From: Saccharopolyspora indica
GTDB lineage: Bacteria > Actinomycetota > Actinomycetes > Mycobacteriales > Pseudonocardiaceae
Length of the DNA: 64,000 nt
Direction of reading: 5' to 3'
Assembly (NCBI RefSeq): GCF_027853965.1
Contig: NZ_JAQGLB010000005.1
Location: 372,001-436,000 of the forward strand
The notes under the pieces: model-generated
The model's input: only the letters and a program-made list of their open reading frames with translations
Told to the model about the DNA's origin: nothing
Databases searched by the model: none
Program-made: the position numbers and the translations under genes
Shown: piece by piece, positions 32,791-40,894 of the stretch
Position numbering within the stretch: position 1 is the first letter of the stretch
Layout: every line of letters begins with the position of its first letter

Positions 32791-33531
32791 TCAGCGGCGG
32801 CAGGTGAGGTGGTGGCGCAGGTGCTTGGCGCGGAGGCGCAGCGCGCCGTCGCGGTCGCCGATGTAGGTGCGCGGTAGCGCGTGCGGGCCTGAGAGCTCCG
32901 AACGCCAGATGGCGCAGGCGTACTCGTAGCCCGCCGCCGTCACCGCGTCCACCACGCGCTGGTCGACGTCGCCGTACGGGTAGCAGAAGCCCGCGACGTC
33001 CTGGCCGGTGATCTCGCGCAGCAGGTCCCGGCTGGTCACCGATTCGGCGACCAGCTCGTCATCGTCCAAATAGGACATGTGCTGGTGCAGCAGGCCGTGC
33101 GAGCCGACCTCCACACCGGCCGCGGCGACCTCCCCGACCTCCTCCGCGGTCATCAGCCGCTTGCGCGGCCCCGCCGGGTCCCACTCGTTGTCGCCGCCGA
33201 TCCGCCCGGCGATCACGAACACCGTCGCGGTGCACCCGTGCCGCTGCAGCGCGGGCACCACGTTGCGCGCGAAGTCGGCGTAGCCGTCGTCGAAGGTCAG
33301 CCCGACCAGGCCGCGCGCCGCACCTGCGCGGCGCGCCCGCAGCAGCTCGCCCATCGACACCCCGCGCAGCCCGTTGTCCCGCAGCCAGCGCAGCTGCTGG
33401 TCGAAGCGGCGCGGATCGACGGTCACCAGGTACGGGTCGTGCTCGTGGACGGCGACCGAGTGGTACATCAGCACGTACGGGAACGGGCGCCCGGTATCGC
33501 TCCAGGTCCGCTTGCTCACGGTCTGCGTCAT
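32791..33531 (-). CDS. Polysaccharide deacetylase (NodB/CE4 family)
   Basis: A 246-residue CE4 deacetylase that removes N-acetyl groups from GlcNAc-type polymers. The metal site is complete: TFDDGYADF (Asp-Asp) and SHGLLH (HxxxH-type pair), with FCYPYGDVD as motif 3. There is no signal peptide after the chosen ATG, so it may act on a cytoplasmic or lipid-linked intermediate or be exported another way; an upstream in-frame start (33606) adds no obvious signal. It fits with the processive GT2 and GH18 genes, as in PNAG systems where synthase, deacetylase and hydrolase act together. Confidence 0.9.
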   Translation of the reverse strand: MTQTVSKRTWSDTGRPFPYVLMYHSVAVHEHDPYLVTVDPRRFDQQLRWLRDNGLRGVSMGELLRARRAGAARGLVGLTFDDGYADFARNVVPALQRHGCTATVFVIAGRIGGDNEWDPAGPRKRLMTAEEVGEVAAAGVEVGSHGLLHQHMSYLDDDELVAESVTSRDLLREITGQDVAGFCYPYGDVDQRVVDAVTAAGYEYACAIWRSELSGPHALPRTYIGDRDGALRLRAKHLRHHLTCRR

Positions 33532-33586
33532 GGCTCGCCGCTTTCCCCTCGGCAACGGGTCGCCCGCCGAGCCTAAGCAGCGATCA

Positions 33587-33615
33587 GGTACCCCGGATCC
33601 GGTCACCGGGGTACC
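33587..33615. terminator. Terminator hairpin after the amidohydrolase
   Basis: GGTACCCCGG and CCGGGGTACC form a perfect 10-pair stem with a 9-base loop, 24 bases past the minus-strand stop at 33639. Confidence 0.7.
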
Positions 33616-33638
33616 CGCCCTACCGCATCAGCACCGGA

Positions 33639-35363
33639 CTACAGCTCCCCGTACTCGCCGACGCGGCGCCCGGCGACCCAGGTCTGCAGCGTCTTGGTCT
33701 GCCAGCGCGCCCGGCCGGACGGCGGGTCCAGCGGGTCCTGGTCGAGGATGACGAAGTCGGCCCGCTTGCCCGGTTCCAGGCTGCCCAGCACCCGCTCCTG
33801 GTGCGCGGCGAACGCGGCGTCGAGGGTGAACGAGCGCAGCGCCTCGTCCGGTTTCATCGCCTGCTGCGGGTACCAGCCGCCGACCGGCCGGCCCTCCCGG
33901 TCGGTCCGGGTGATCGCGGCGTGCAGCCCGTCGAACGGGTTCTCCGAGGACACCGGGAAGTCCGAACCCGACGCGATGGTGATGCCCTGCTCCAGCATGG
34001 TCCGCCACGCGTAGGCACCCGCGATGCGCTGAGCGCCGACGCGCTCCTCGGCCATGTTCATGTCGTCGGTGGCGTGCACCGGCTGCATCGAGGCGATGAT
34101 CCCGTTCCTGCGCAGCCGCGGGATGTCCTCCACCGCGAGGACCTGCGCGTGCTCGATGCGGTGCCGCATGTCGCCGCCGACCTCGGCCATCGCGGCTTCG
34201 TAGGCGTCGAGCACCATCCGGTTGCCCGCGTCGCCGATGGCGTGCGTGGCGACCTGGAAGCCGTCCCGCATCACCTGCGTGACGCGGTTGCGCAGCTCGG
34301 CGGCGTCCATCTGCGGCAGCCCGGAGTTCTCCGGGTCGTCGCTGTAGGGCGCGAGCATCGCGGCGCCGTGCGAGCCCAGCGCGCCGTCGATGTAGAGCTT
34401 GACGGTGCGCACCCGCAGCATGTCGTCGGCGAAGGAATCACCGCGCGCCTGCGCACCGAGCTCGCGGTAGGCGTCGTAGGTGAGGAACGAGTTCGTGCGG
34501 ATCGTCAGCTCGCCGGAGGAGGCCAGCTGGTGCAGGACCGCGAGCTCGGCGGCGCTGGTGCCCGCATCGCTGACCGAGGTGAGACCGACCTCGTTGAGCT
34601 TGCGCTGCGCGGCGATGAAGTTCTGCTTGAGGTCGTCGGTGGTCGGCTTCGGCAGGTGCGCTTCGACGAGGTCCTGAGCGGCGTCGACGAAGGCCCCGGT
34701 CGGTGCGCCGTCGGCACCGCGCACGATCTCCCCGCCCGGCGGCGTCGGGGTGTCGCGGGTGATACCGGCCTGCCGCAGCGCGGCGGTGTTGGCCACTCCG
34801 GCGTGCCCGTCCACGCGCACCAGCCACACCGGCCGGTCCGGCACCACGGCGTCCAGGTCCGCCGCCGACGGCAGCCTGCCGGAACCCCAGATCACGTCGT
34901 TCCAGCCGCGCCCGAGGATCCACTGCCGCTCCGGGTGCTCGGCGGCGAAGGCCTTGAGCGCCTGCATCGCCTCGCCCAGCGACTTGGTCCCGGCGAGGTT
35001 GAGCTGCGAGACGTTGGCGCCGAGCTGCCCGAAGTGCCCGTGCGCGTCGTGCAGGCCCGGGATGAGCACCCGGCCGCGCCCGTCGATGCGCTCGGCTCCG
35101 CCTGCGTTGGCCACGTCGAGCCCGCCGACGCGCCCGTCGGCCCCGACCAGCAGGCTGGAGAACTCGAACGGCCCGTCGGGGGTCAGCGTGAAGCCCCGGA
35201 CGTTGTCGATCAGCACCGGTCCGCCCCGCTGCGCGGAACCCGGTTCACCGCTGGAACACCCCGCCGCGACGGCCACCCCGGCGGTGGCCAGCCCGACGAG
35301 CTTGAGGAACTGCGCCCGCGAAATCCGGGGCTGCGGGGAACGCCGACAACACTCCTGGCACAC
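33639..35363 (-). CDS. Exported lipoprotein amidohydrolase (YtcJ-like, amidohydrolase 3 family)
   Basis: A 574-residue metal-dependent hydrolase. The signal region contains SRAQFLKLVGLATAGVAVAA and a lipobox ending AAGC, so it is anchored outside. The metal ligands are HDAHGH near 105, then KLYIDGALGS, ATHAIGD (His), HRIEHAQ (His) and SGSDFPV (Asp). These are typical of YtcJ-like proteins, whose substrates are mostly unknown amides. GTG 35363 has AGGAGG upstream. It is monocistronic with its own hairpin. The first residues are unusually Cys-rich (MCQECC). Confidence 0.87.
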   Translation of the reverse strand: MCQECCRRSPQPRISRAQFLKLVGLATAGVAVAAGCSSGEPGSAQRGGPVLIDNVRGFTLTPDGPFEFSSLLVGADGRVGGLDVANAGGAERIDGRGRVLIPGLHDAHGHFGQLGANVSQLNLAGTKSLGEAMQALKAFAAEHPERQWILGRGWNDVIWGSGRLPSAADLDAVVPDRPVWLVRVDGHAGVANTAALRQAGITRDTPTPPGGEIVRGADGAPTGAFVDAAQDLVEAHLPKPTTDDLKQNFIAAQRKLNEVGLTSVSDAGTSAAELAVLHQLASSGELTIRTNSFLTYDAYRELGAQARGDSFADDMLRVRTVKLYIDGALGSHGAAMLAPYSDDPENSGLPQMDAAELRNRVTQVMRDGFQVATHAIGDAGNRMVLDAYEAAMAEVGGDMRHRIEHAQVLAVEDIPRLRRNGIIASMQPVHATDDMNMAEERVGAQRIAGAYAWRTMLEQGITIASGSDFPVSSENPFDGLHAAITRTDREGRPVGGWYPQQAMKPDEALRSFTLDAAFAAHQERVLGSLEPGKRADFVILDQDPLDPPSGRARWQTKTLQTWVAGRRVGEYGEL

Positions 35364-35492
35364 GCCGACCTCCTAGCTGATCATCGCCAAGCGAAGGTAA
35401 GCCCGCGTCGTTGTCCGGTCAATCAGCAGAAGGTGGCCGGATCACCCGCCGAGCCCGCCCGCTGCTTGCGCCCACCGCCAGCGAACCCCGGT

Positions 35493-35996
35493 TCAGGACC
35501 CGGGCGGGGTGTCTCCGCTGGATTCCAGCACCGCGGCGAGCACGGCGGCGAGGTCCTCGCGCCCGTCGCGGTCGAGCCCGCCCAGCAGCCGGGCCTCGTT
35601 GGCCAGGTGCAGCGGGAGGACCCGGTCGATGACCGCCAGCCCGTGCGGGGTCAGCTGGATCTTGACCGAGCGCCGGTCGGCATCGTCGCGCACCCGGGCG
35701 ACCAGGTCCTTCCGCTCCATGCGGTCGACGCGCAGCGTGATCGCGCCGGTGGTGACGAGGGATTCCTTGAGGAACGCCCCCGCGGTCAGCGTGTACGGCT
35801 CGCCGGAGCGCCGGAGCGTGGACAGGATGTCGAACTCGCCGGATTCGAGGCCGTGCCCGGCGAGGAAGTCCTTGATCTCCTTGTCCCACAGCCGGGACAG
35901 CCGCATGATCCGGCCGACCACGCTGATCGGCGTGAAGTCCAGGTCAGGGCGCTGTTCGCGCCATTGCGCCAGCACCGCGGACACCGCGTCGGCCAT
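35493..35996 (-). CDS. MarR-family transcriptional regulator
   Basis: A 167-residue winged-helix regulator: dimerisation helices at both ends, recognition helix region TAGAFLKESLVTTGAITLRVDRM (seen in part as SLVTTGAITLRV) and wing RDDADRRSVKIQLT. MarR proteins are usually released by small phenolic or oxidant ligands. ATG 35996 has GGAGGAG upstream. It is divergent from the cupin-quinone reductase genes, with two near-identical operator candidates between them, so it most likely controls itself and that operon. Confidence 0.92.
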   Translation of the reverse strand: MADAVSAVLAQWREQRPDLDFTPISVVGRIMRLSRLWDKEIKDFLAGHGLESGEFDILSTLRRSGEPYTLTAGAFLKESLVTTGAITLRVDRMERKDLVARVRDDADRRSVKIQLTPHGLAVIDRVLPLHLANEARLLGGLDRDGREDLAAVLAAVLESSGDTPPGS

Positions 35997-36015
35997 GGGT
36001 TCTCCTCCAGTCAAA

Positions 36016-36033
36016 TATCTGAGCGCTCATTTA
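36016..36033. promoter_or_regulatory. MarR operator candidate 1
   Basis: TATCTGAGCGCTCATTTA contains the perfect palindrome TGAGCGCTCA. It sits 20 bases before the marR start, placed to block its promoter. Confidence 0.65.
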
Positions 36034-36057
36034 ATTGACACTCCCGCGAGCGCTGAC

Positions 36058-36075
36058 TATCTTAGCGCTCATCTA
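36058..36075. promoter_or_regulatory. MarR operator candidate 2
   Basis: TATCTTAGCGCTCATCTA differs from the copy at 36016 in only two positions and is 42 bases (about four helical turns) away, on the side of the cupin gene. Confidence 0.65.
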
Positions 36076-36145
36076 CTTGGTGTCGTCGAGCAGACGGGTG
36101 ACCGACGTCCGCCCGCGACCTCTTCACCCCGACCTAGGAGCACTC

Positions 36146-36652
36146 GTGTCCTACCCCGAACCCCGCTACTTCGGTGAGCACGGCGAGATCAACGCCAGCT
36201 TCCGCCCCGAGACCACCGGGCCAGACTTCGTCGCCAAGCCCGTCGGCGCCGCCGACGACGACCCCAAGGCCACCTCGTACCACTACCTGTCCACCACCGC
36301 CTCCACCGGCGGCGAGTACGGCCTGTACCGGGTGGACATGGGCCCGGAGTCCGTCGGGCCGAGCACGCACTTCCACAAGGCCATCTCGGAGTCGTTCTTC
36401 ATCCTGTCCGGCGCCATGCGGCTGTTCGACGGCGAGCGCTGGATCACCGCCACCTCCGGCGACTACCTGTACGTGCCGGTGGGCGGACTGCACGCCTTCC
36501 GCAACGAATCCGGCGAACCCGCTTCCATGCTCATGCTCTTCGCCCCGGGCGCGCCCCGCGAGGGCTACTTCGAGGGCCTCCCGGAACTGGCCTCGCTCAG
36601 CGAGGAAGAGCGCAGGGAGTTCGTCCTCCGCCACGACAGCTTCTTCGTCTGA
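36146..36652 (+). CDS. Cupin-domain protein
   Basis: A 168-residue single cupin barrel. The metal motifs are STHFHKAISESFFILSG (H-x-H, then Glu) and VPVGGLHAF (His), so a metal-dependent role is possible. GTG 36146 has TAGGAG seven bases upstream; an upstream in-frame start would place 37 extra residues across the operators and is rejected. It is first in a plus-strand group with a WrbA-like reductase, an imine-reductase-like protein and an LLM flavin enzyme, suggesting removal or modification of a reactive small molecule sensed by MarR. Confidence 0.85.
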   Translation: MSYPEPRYFGEHGEINASFRPETTGPDFVAKPVGAADDDPKATSYHYLSTTASTGGEYGLYRVDMGPESVGPSTHFHKAISESFFILSGAMRLFDGERWITATSGDYLYVPVGGLHAFRNESGEPASMLMLFAPGAPREGYFEGLPELASLSEEERREFVLRHDSFFV

Positions 36653-36690
36653 TCACGAGCCACGAGCACACCACCCGAGAGGCAATTCCC

Positions 36691-37308
36691 ATGACCAACG
36701 TCGCCGTCGTCTACTACTCCTCCACCGGCAACGTCCACACCCTGGCCGAGGCCGCCGCCGAATCCGCCGGGAAGGCCGGTGCCGAGGTGCGTCTGCTGAA
36801 GGTCGCCGAGCTGGCGCCCGCCGAAGCCGTCGAGAGCAACCCGGCCTGGGCCGAGCACGTCGCCGCGACCGCCGACGTCGCCGAGGCGAGCCTCGCCGAC
36901 GTGGAGTGGGCCGACGTCCTGCTCTTCGGCACCCCGACCCGGTTCGGCCTGCCCGCCGCGCAGCTCAAGCAGTTCATCGACACCACCGGCGGCCTGTGGT
37001 TCCAGGGCAAGCTGGTGAACAAGGTCGTCTCCTCGTTCACCTCCACCTCCACCGGCCACGGCGGCCAGGAGAGCACCCTGCTGGCGCTGAACAACACCTT
37101 CTACCACTGGGGCGCGATCATCGTCCCGCCCGGCTTCGCCGACCCGGTCCAGTTCGACGCGCTCAACGGCAACCCGTACGGCGCGAGCAGCGTCTCCGCC
37201 AACAACCCCGCCAACGTGGCCGAAGCCAACCTCGCCGCGGTGGAGTTCCAGGCCCGCCGCGCGGTCGAGATCGCATCGGCCCTGCACCGCGGGTTCGCCG
37301 CCGCCTGA
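36691..37308 (+). CDS. WrbA-like NAD(P)H:quinone oxidoreductase (flavodoxin fold)
   Basis: A 205-residue flavodoxin-fold protein with the FMN phosphate loop SSTGNVHTLAE, GTPTRFGLPAAQLKQF and the C-terminal AxExAL-like region. WrbA proteins reduce quinones by two electrons, avoiding semiquinone. The ribosome site is GAGAGG and it starts 38 bases after the cupin stop. Together with MarR control this suggests a quinone or phenol stress response. Confidence 0.88.
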   Translation: MTNVAVVYYSSTGNVHTLAEAAAESAGKAGAEVRLLKVAELAPAEAVESNPAWAEHVAATADVAEASLADVEWADVLLFGTPTRFGLPAAQLKQFIDTTGGLWFQGKLVNKVVSSFTSTSTGHGGQESTLLALNNTFYHWGAIIVPPGFADPVQFDALNGNPYGASSVSANNPANVAEANLAAVEFQARRAVEIASALHRGFAAA

Positions 37309-37367
37309 CGCCGAGTTCGTTGATCGCTCCGGGACGTCCGGGGCCGCATTTCGAGGAGAGTGAGCAC

Positions 37368-38246
37368 ATGACCAGCGAGGTCAGGCCCGCGGTGACGGTG
37401 ATCGGGTTGGGCGAGATGGGATCGGCCCTCGCCGGGGCGTTCCTGGACGGTGGACACCCGACGACGGTGTGGAACCGCACCGCGGAACGGGCCGACGCCC
37501 TGGTGTCCCGGGGCGCGGAACGTGCTGGGACGGTTCGGGATGCCGTGCTGGCCAGCCGACTCGTGGTCGTTTCGGTGCAGGGCAACGACGTGGCGCGGGA
37601 AGTCCTGGACGCCGCCGGCGAGGCGTTGTCCGGGCGCGTCGTCGTCAACCTGACGGACGGCCCGTCGGCGGCGGCGCGCGAGGTCGCCGAATTCGCCGCA
37701 GCAAGGGACGCGAAGTACCTGCACGGGCAGATCATGACCATCGCGCCCGGCATCGGCTCGCCTGATGCGGTGGTGTTCTACGGCGGCGCTCAAGCCGCTT
37801 ACGACCACTACCGCCCGGTGCTGGAACTGCTGGGCGGCCGGAGCGTCTTCGTCTCGTCCAACCCCGGCGTGCCGGGCATCTACGGCATGGCCGTGCACGG
37901 CACGATGTGGGGGCTGCTCAACGGTTTCTTGCACGCAGCGGCGCTGCTGTCGAGCGAGGGCATCACGACCGAGCAGTTCCTGGAGCACGCGGACCCGTCG
38001 TTGGCCGCGCTGGCGGCGTTCCTGCCGATGCTCGGCGGCGAGGTGGACCGCGCCGAGCACGCGACCGAGTTCGGCGGGCTCAAGCACCACCTGCCGTCGA
38101 TCGACGACCTGGTGGCGGAAAGCCGTGCCCGAGGCCTGGACGTAGAGCTCCCGGCGCACTCCCAGGCCCTGGTGAACCGCGCCCTGGCCGACGGCCACGG
38201 AGACGACAGCTACTCCCGCTTGGTCGACTACTTCAAACGCGGTTGA
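37368..38246 (+). CDS. Imine-reductase-like NAD(P)-dependent dehydrogenase
   Basis: A 292-residue protein of the 6-phosphogluconate/hydroxyisobutyrate dehydrogenase superfamily with the imine-reductase hallmark VIGLGEMGSALAGAFLDGGH and TVWNRT. The long interdomain helix and C-terminal helical domain (MWGLLNGFLHAAALL) also match imine reductases. Where I expect the catalytic Asp or Tyr (a LYD-type stretch), the sequence is IYGMAVHG, so that residue seems to be Gly or displaced; activity may differ. GAGGAG precedes the ATG. A hairpin follows at 38275. Confidence 0.82.
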   Translation: MTSEVRPAVTVIGLGEMGSALAGAFLDGGHPTTVWNRTAERADALVSRGAERAGTVRDAVLASRLVVVSVQGNDVAREVLDAAGEALSGRVVVNLTDGPSAAAREVAEFAAARDAKYLHGQIMTIAPGIGSPDAVVFYGGAQAAYDHYRPVLELLGGRSVFVSSNPGVPGIYGMAVHGTMWGLLNGFLHAAALLSSEGITTEQFLEHADPSLAALAAFLPMLGGEVDRAEHATEFGGLKHHLPSIDDLVAESRARGLDVELPAHSQALVNRALADGHGDDSYSRLVDYFKRG

Positions 38247-38274
38247 CCGCGGTGGGCGGCGCCGGGATAGAGTA

Positions 38275-38308
38275 GGCGCACTCTGATCAGGTTCTCCAGG
38301 AGTGCGCC
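38275..38308 (+). terminator. Hairpin after the imine-reductase-like gene
   Basis: GGCGCACTC and GAGTGCGCC pair perfectly (9 pairs) around a 16-base loop, 28 bases past the stop. It could instead be a leader structure of the LLM gene, whose start is 75 bases further on. Confidence 0.45.
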
Positions 38309-38383
38309 GCAGAACGAGAACCCGCTTGCGCGAAACGAGGGGGCGGCACAGGTGTTCACCCTGCCCTTCTGGAGGCGCAAGAC

Positions 38384-39208
38384 ATGAAGATCGGCCTCGG
38401 CCTGCCCATCGCCGAACCCACCGCCCTGCCGACCTGGGCGCGACTCGCCGATGACGGCCCGTTCAGCACCCTCGGCCTGCTGGACCGCCTGGTGTACGAC
38501 AACCCGGAGCCCCTGGTCACGCTGGCGACGCTCGCCGGTGCGACCCGCCGCATCAGGCTCCAGACCGAAGTCCTGCTCGCCCCGCTGCGCCAAACCCCGC
38601 TGCTGGCCAAGCAGGCGGCGACGCTGGCCCAGCTGAGCGGGAACCGCTTCACCCTCGGCATCGGAGTCGGCGGCCGCGAGGACGACCACGCGGCCGCAGG
38701 CACGGATCTCAACCGTCGCGGCCGGATCCTCGACGAGCAGCTGGACCTGATGCACCGCCTGTGGTCCGGCGAACCGCACAGCGACAACGCCGGTCCGATC
38801 GGCCCCGCAGTGCGCCCGGAGATCCTCTTCGGCGGCTTCCGCCCGGCAGCGATCGACCGCGTCGGCCGCTGGGGCGACGGCTTCCTGGCCGCAGGCCCGC
38901 TGGAGTACGTGGAAACGACGTTCACCCTCGCCCGAAACTCCTGGCGAAACCACGGCCGCCCGGGCGAACCCCGCCTGATCGGCCAGCTCAACACGGCGAT
39001 CGGCCCGGAAGCGGTGGCCGACGAAGCCCGAACCGAGATGACCCGCTACTACGGCGACGCGAACTTCGCCAACGCCGTGCTCACCACCCCAGCAGCCCTG
39101 AAAACCCAACTCGCCCACCTCGAATCCCTAGGCGCGGACGAAGCGGTCCTCTACTGCTGGTCCCCCGACCCAACCCAGGTGACCCACCTGGCAGACCTCC
39201 TCCCGTGA
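38384..39208 (+). CDS. LLM-class flavin-dependent oxidoreductase
   Basis: A 274-residue luciferase-like barrel enzyme using FMN or F420. Landmarks are MKIGLGLPI, LATLAGATRRIRLQTEVLLAPL, the cofactor phosphate region LGIGVGGREDDH and the C-terminal EAVLYCWSPD. Actinomycetes have many such enzymes, often F420-dependent; the cofactor cannot be assigned here. GGAGG precedes the ATG. It lies on the same strand as the MarR-controlled group but beyond a hairpin, so it may be separately expressed. Confidence 0.87.
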   Translation: MKIGLGLPIAEPTALPTWARLADDGPFSTLGLLDRLVYDNPEPLVTLATLAGATRRIRLQTEVLLAPLRQTPLLAKQAATLAQLSGNRFTLGIGVGGREDDHAAAGTDLNRRGRILDEQLDLMHRLWSGEPHSDNAGPIGPAVRPEILFGGFRPAAIDRVGRWGDGFLAAGPLEYVETTFTLARNSWRNHGRPGEPRLIGQLNTAIGPEAVADEARTEMTRYYGDANFANAVLTTPAALKTQLAHLESLGADEAVLYCWSPDPTQVTHLADLLP

Positions 39209-39215
39209 CCGGCCC

Positions 39216-39255
39216 GTGAGCGCTTTCTGGTGCCATAACCCCAGAAAGCGCTCAC
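39216..39255. terminator. Bidirectional terminator hairpin
   Basis: A perfect 15-pair stem (39216-39230 with 39241-39255) and 10-base loop occupies the convergent gap, 7 bases after the LLM gene stop and 9 bases from the other stop. Confidence 0.8.
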
Positions 39256-39264
39256 GGCACCCCC

Positions 39265-39471
39265 TCACCCCACCGGCGTCCGATCAGCCCGAAGCTCGCG
39301 GAGAGCCCGCTCCCCCTGCGAGACAAGCCGTTCCAAGCCCTCTTCAGTGAAGACGACGTCCATGCCGTCGACCTGCCCGCCGAGACGGAACTCGACCTCG
39401 TCACCGAAGATGGCGTACTCCATCGAGCAATCTTCGATCCTGACCCACGCAGCAACCTCACACCGACCCAT
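39265..39471 (-). CDS. Small conserved-type protein divergent from the XRE gene
   Basis: A 68-residue acidic protein beginning MGRCEVAAWVRIED and containing FRLGGQVDGMDVVFTEEGLE. I do not recognise a family. GAGGAGGAAGG precedes the ATG. Small proteins of this kind often sit next to XRE-DUF397 pairs in actinomycetes, so it may belong to the same module; that link is inference. Upstream in-frame codons to 39675 overlap the divergent promoter and are not used. Confidence 0.6.
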   Translation of the reverse strand: MGRCEVAAWVRIEDCSMEYAIFGDEVEFRLGGQVDGMDVVFTEEGLERLVSQGERALRELRADRTPVG

Positions 39472-39704
39472 GTCCGACCTTCCTCCTCGAATTGCCGTGA
39501 ACGGTGCGAACAAACGAACTCGAAGCGCCACCGCGATAGACCTGCGGCGGCCACGAGAACTAGCGTCAGTGAAAATTTTCATGAGAACAAGGCGACACAC
39601 TCGATCAGGCTCGGCGTTCACACGATCCACCGAACGGACGCGCGATAGGCTGCGTCCGGCGTAACAGCTGATCATCGGTGACGAGTGCCAGCGGAGGTGT
39701 CGGA

Positions 39705-40562
39705 GTGCCCAGGAACGAGGCCAACGTCCGCCAGCGGCGGATCGCTCGCACTCTGCGCGACTGGCGCAGGTCGAAAGGCGCGACGCAGGAAGAAGTCGCC
39801 AAACCGCTCCACTGGTCGGTGCCCAAGCTCAGCCGCTTCGAACGAGCCGACACCATCGCAGGGCCCGCCGAGATCATCGCCATCGGCACGGTGCTCGGCA
39901 TCCCGGAAGCCGACCGGAACCGCCTCGTCGAACTGGCGGCGGCCTCGCTCGAAACAGGCTGGTGGAACACCTACCGCCCCGACGCGGTACGCGGAGACTT
40001 CGAGGACTACCTGGAAGTCGAAACCGCCGCCACCCTGTTGTGCAGCTTCGAGACCCACCTCGTGCCGGGGCTACTCCAGTCGGACGCCTACTGCGAGGCG
40101 ATCCTCCGCGCAGGAGTGCGCAATTCTGGAGAGGAACTCGTCGCCGCACGCCTCGAGGTCCGCCGGGAACGCCAAGCTGCGCTGGATGCGTCCGACGACC
40201 CGTTGAGGTACCACGCGATTATCCACGAGTCCGCACTGCAGCTTCCGATCGGCGGCACCGAGGTCATGCGGGAGCAACTAGACTTCGTGCTCGCTCGGTG
40301 TGAGCTCACGAACGTCACGGTGCAGGTCCTTCCAACCCACATCGGCGCTTATCCGGGCATTGGGACTGGCTTCCACCTCGTCACGTTCGGCCCTGATGGA
40401 GCCCAGGGCGTGTACCTAGACAACCTGCATTACGGGCTCTACCTGGAGGAAGAGACCGAGGTTCAGGTCTATCACCGAACTTTCGACCGCCTGCGCGAAC
40501 TGGCTTTGGATCCCGAAGCGTCGTCCCTGCGGATCGCGGAGATCCACCAAGGGCAGCCGTAG
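39705..40562 (+). CDS. XRE-family regulator with DUF5753 (Scr1-type)
   Basis: A 285-residue protein with an N-terminal helix-turn-helix (~10-65, GATQEEVAKPLHWSVPKLSR) and a C-terminal DUF5753 domain (YLEVETAATLL, ETHLVPGLLQSDAYCEAIL, FHLVTF). GTG 39705 has GGAGG seven bases upstream. It forms the very common actinomycete pair with the DUF397 gene that follows, a toxin-antitoxin-like or developmental module. Base composition here is slightly less GC-rich than in neighbours, in line with an accessory module. Confidence 0.9.
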   Translation: MPRNEANVRQRRIARTLRDWRRSKGATQEEVAKPLHWSVPKLSRFERADTIAGPAEIIAIGTVLGIPEADRNRLVELAAASLETGWWNTYRPDAVRGDFEDYLEVETAATLLCSFETHLVPGLLQSDAYCEAILRAGVRNSGEELVAARLEVRRERQAALDASDDPLRYHAIIHESALQLPIGGTEVMREQLDFVLARCELTNVTVQVLPTHIGAYPGIGTGFHLVTFGPDGAQGVYLDNLHYGLYLEEETEVQVYHRTFDRLRELALDPEASSLRIAEIHQGQP

Positions 40563-40576
40563 CGACAAGGAGCACC

Positions 40577-40786
40577 ATGCCCGCACCAGACTTATCCACC
40601 GCACGCTGGAGGAAGAGCAGCCGCAGCAACGAGACGGGTGCCTGTGTCGAGATCGCTTCAGCGCAGGGTCTCACCGGCGTGCGCGACTCAAAACAAGAAG
40701 CACAGGGGCCGATCCTGGCGTTCGACCGCGAGTCATGGGGCGACTTCATCGGCAAGCTCAAGCGCGGCGCCTTCGACCTCAGCTGA
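40577..40786 (+). CDS. DUF397 small protein
   Basis: A 69-residue protein with the full DUF397 signature: WRKSSRSNETGACVEIA, VRDSKQ, and FDRESWGDFIGKLKRG. AAGGAG precedes the ATG and it lies 14 bases after the XRE gene. In characterised pairs the XRE protein binds and regulates with its DUF397 partner; the function of this pair is unknown. Confidence 0.92.
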   Translation: MPAPDLSTARWRKSSRSNETGACVEIASAQGLTGVRDSKQEAQGPILAFDRESWGDFIGKLKRGAFDLS

Positions 40787-40807
40787 CCGCTGCTACCGAC
40801 ACCGCAC

Positions 40808-40856
40808 GGTGAAGGGCACCTTTAAGCAACTTACTTGCCTAAAGGTGCCCTTCACC
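40808..40856. terminator. GTGAAGGGCACCTTT hairpin, copy 1
   Basis: Arms GGTGAAGGGCACCTTTA and TAAAGGTGCCCTTCACC, nearly perfect, enclose AGCAACTTACTTGCC (itself GCAA...TTGC). It lies 22 bases after the DUF397 stop. Confidence 0.75.
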
Positions 40857-40894
40857 AAACCCTCGAACGTGCGGCGTCACGCGGATGGGTGAGA

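Noticed and set aside
19071-33531. Calling the locus a canonical PNAG (pga/ica) operon
   Set aside because: The GT2, deacetylase and GH18 parts fit, but the undecaprenyl-phosphate transferase, GT4 enzymes and UDP-uronate synthesis do not belong to PNAG systems.
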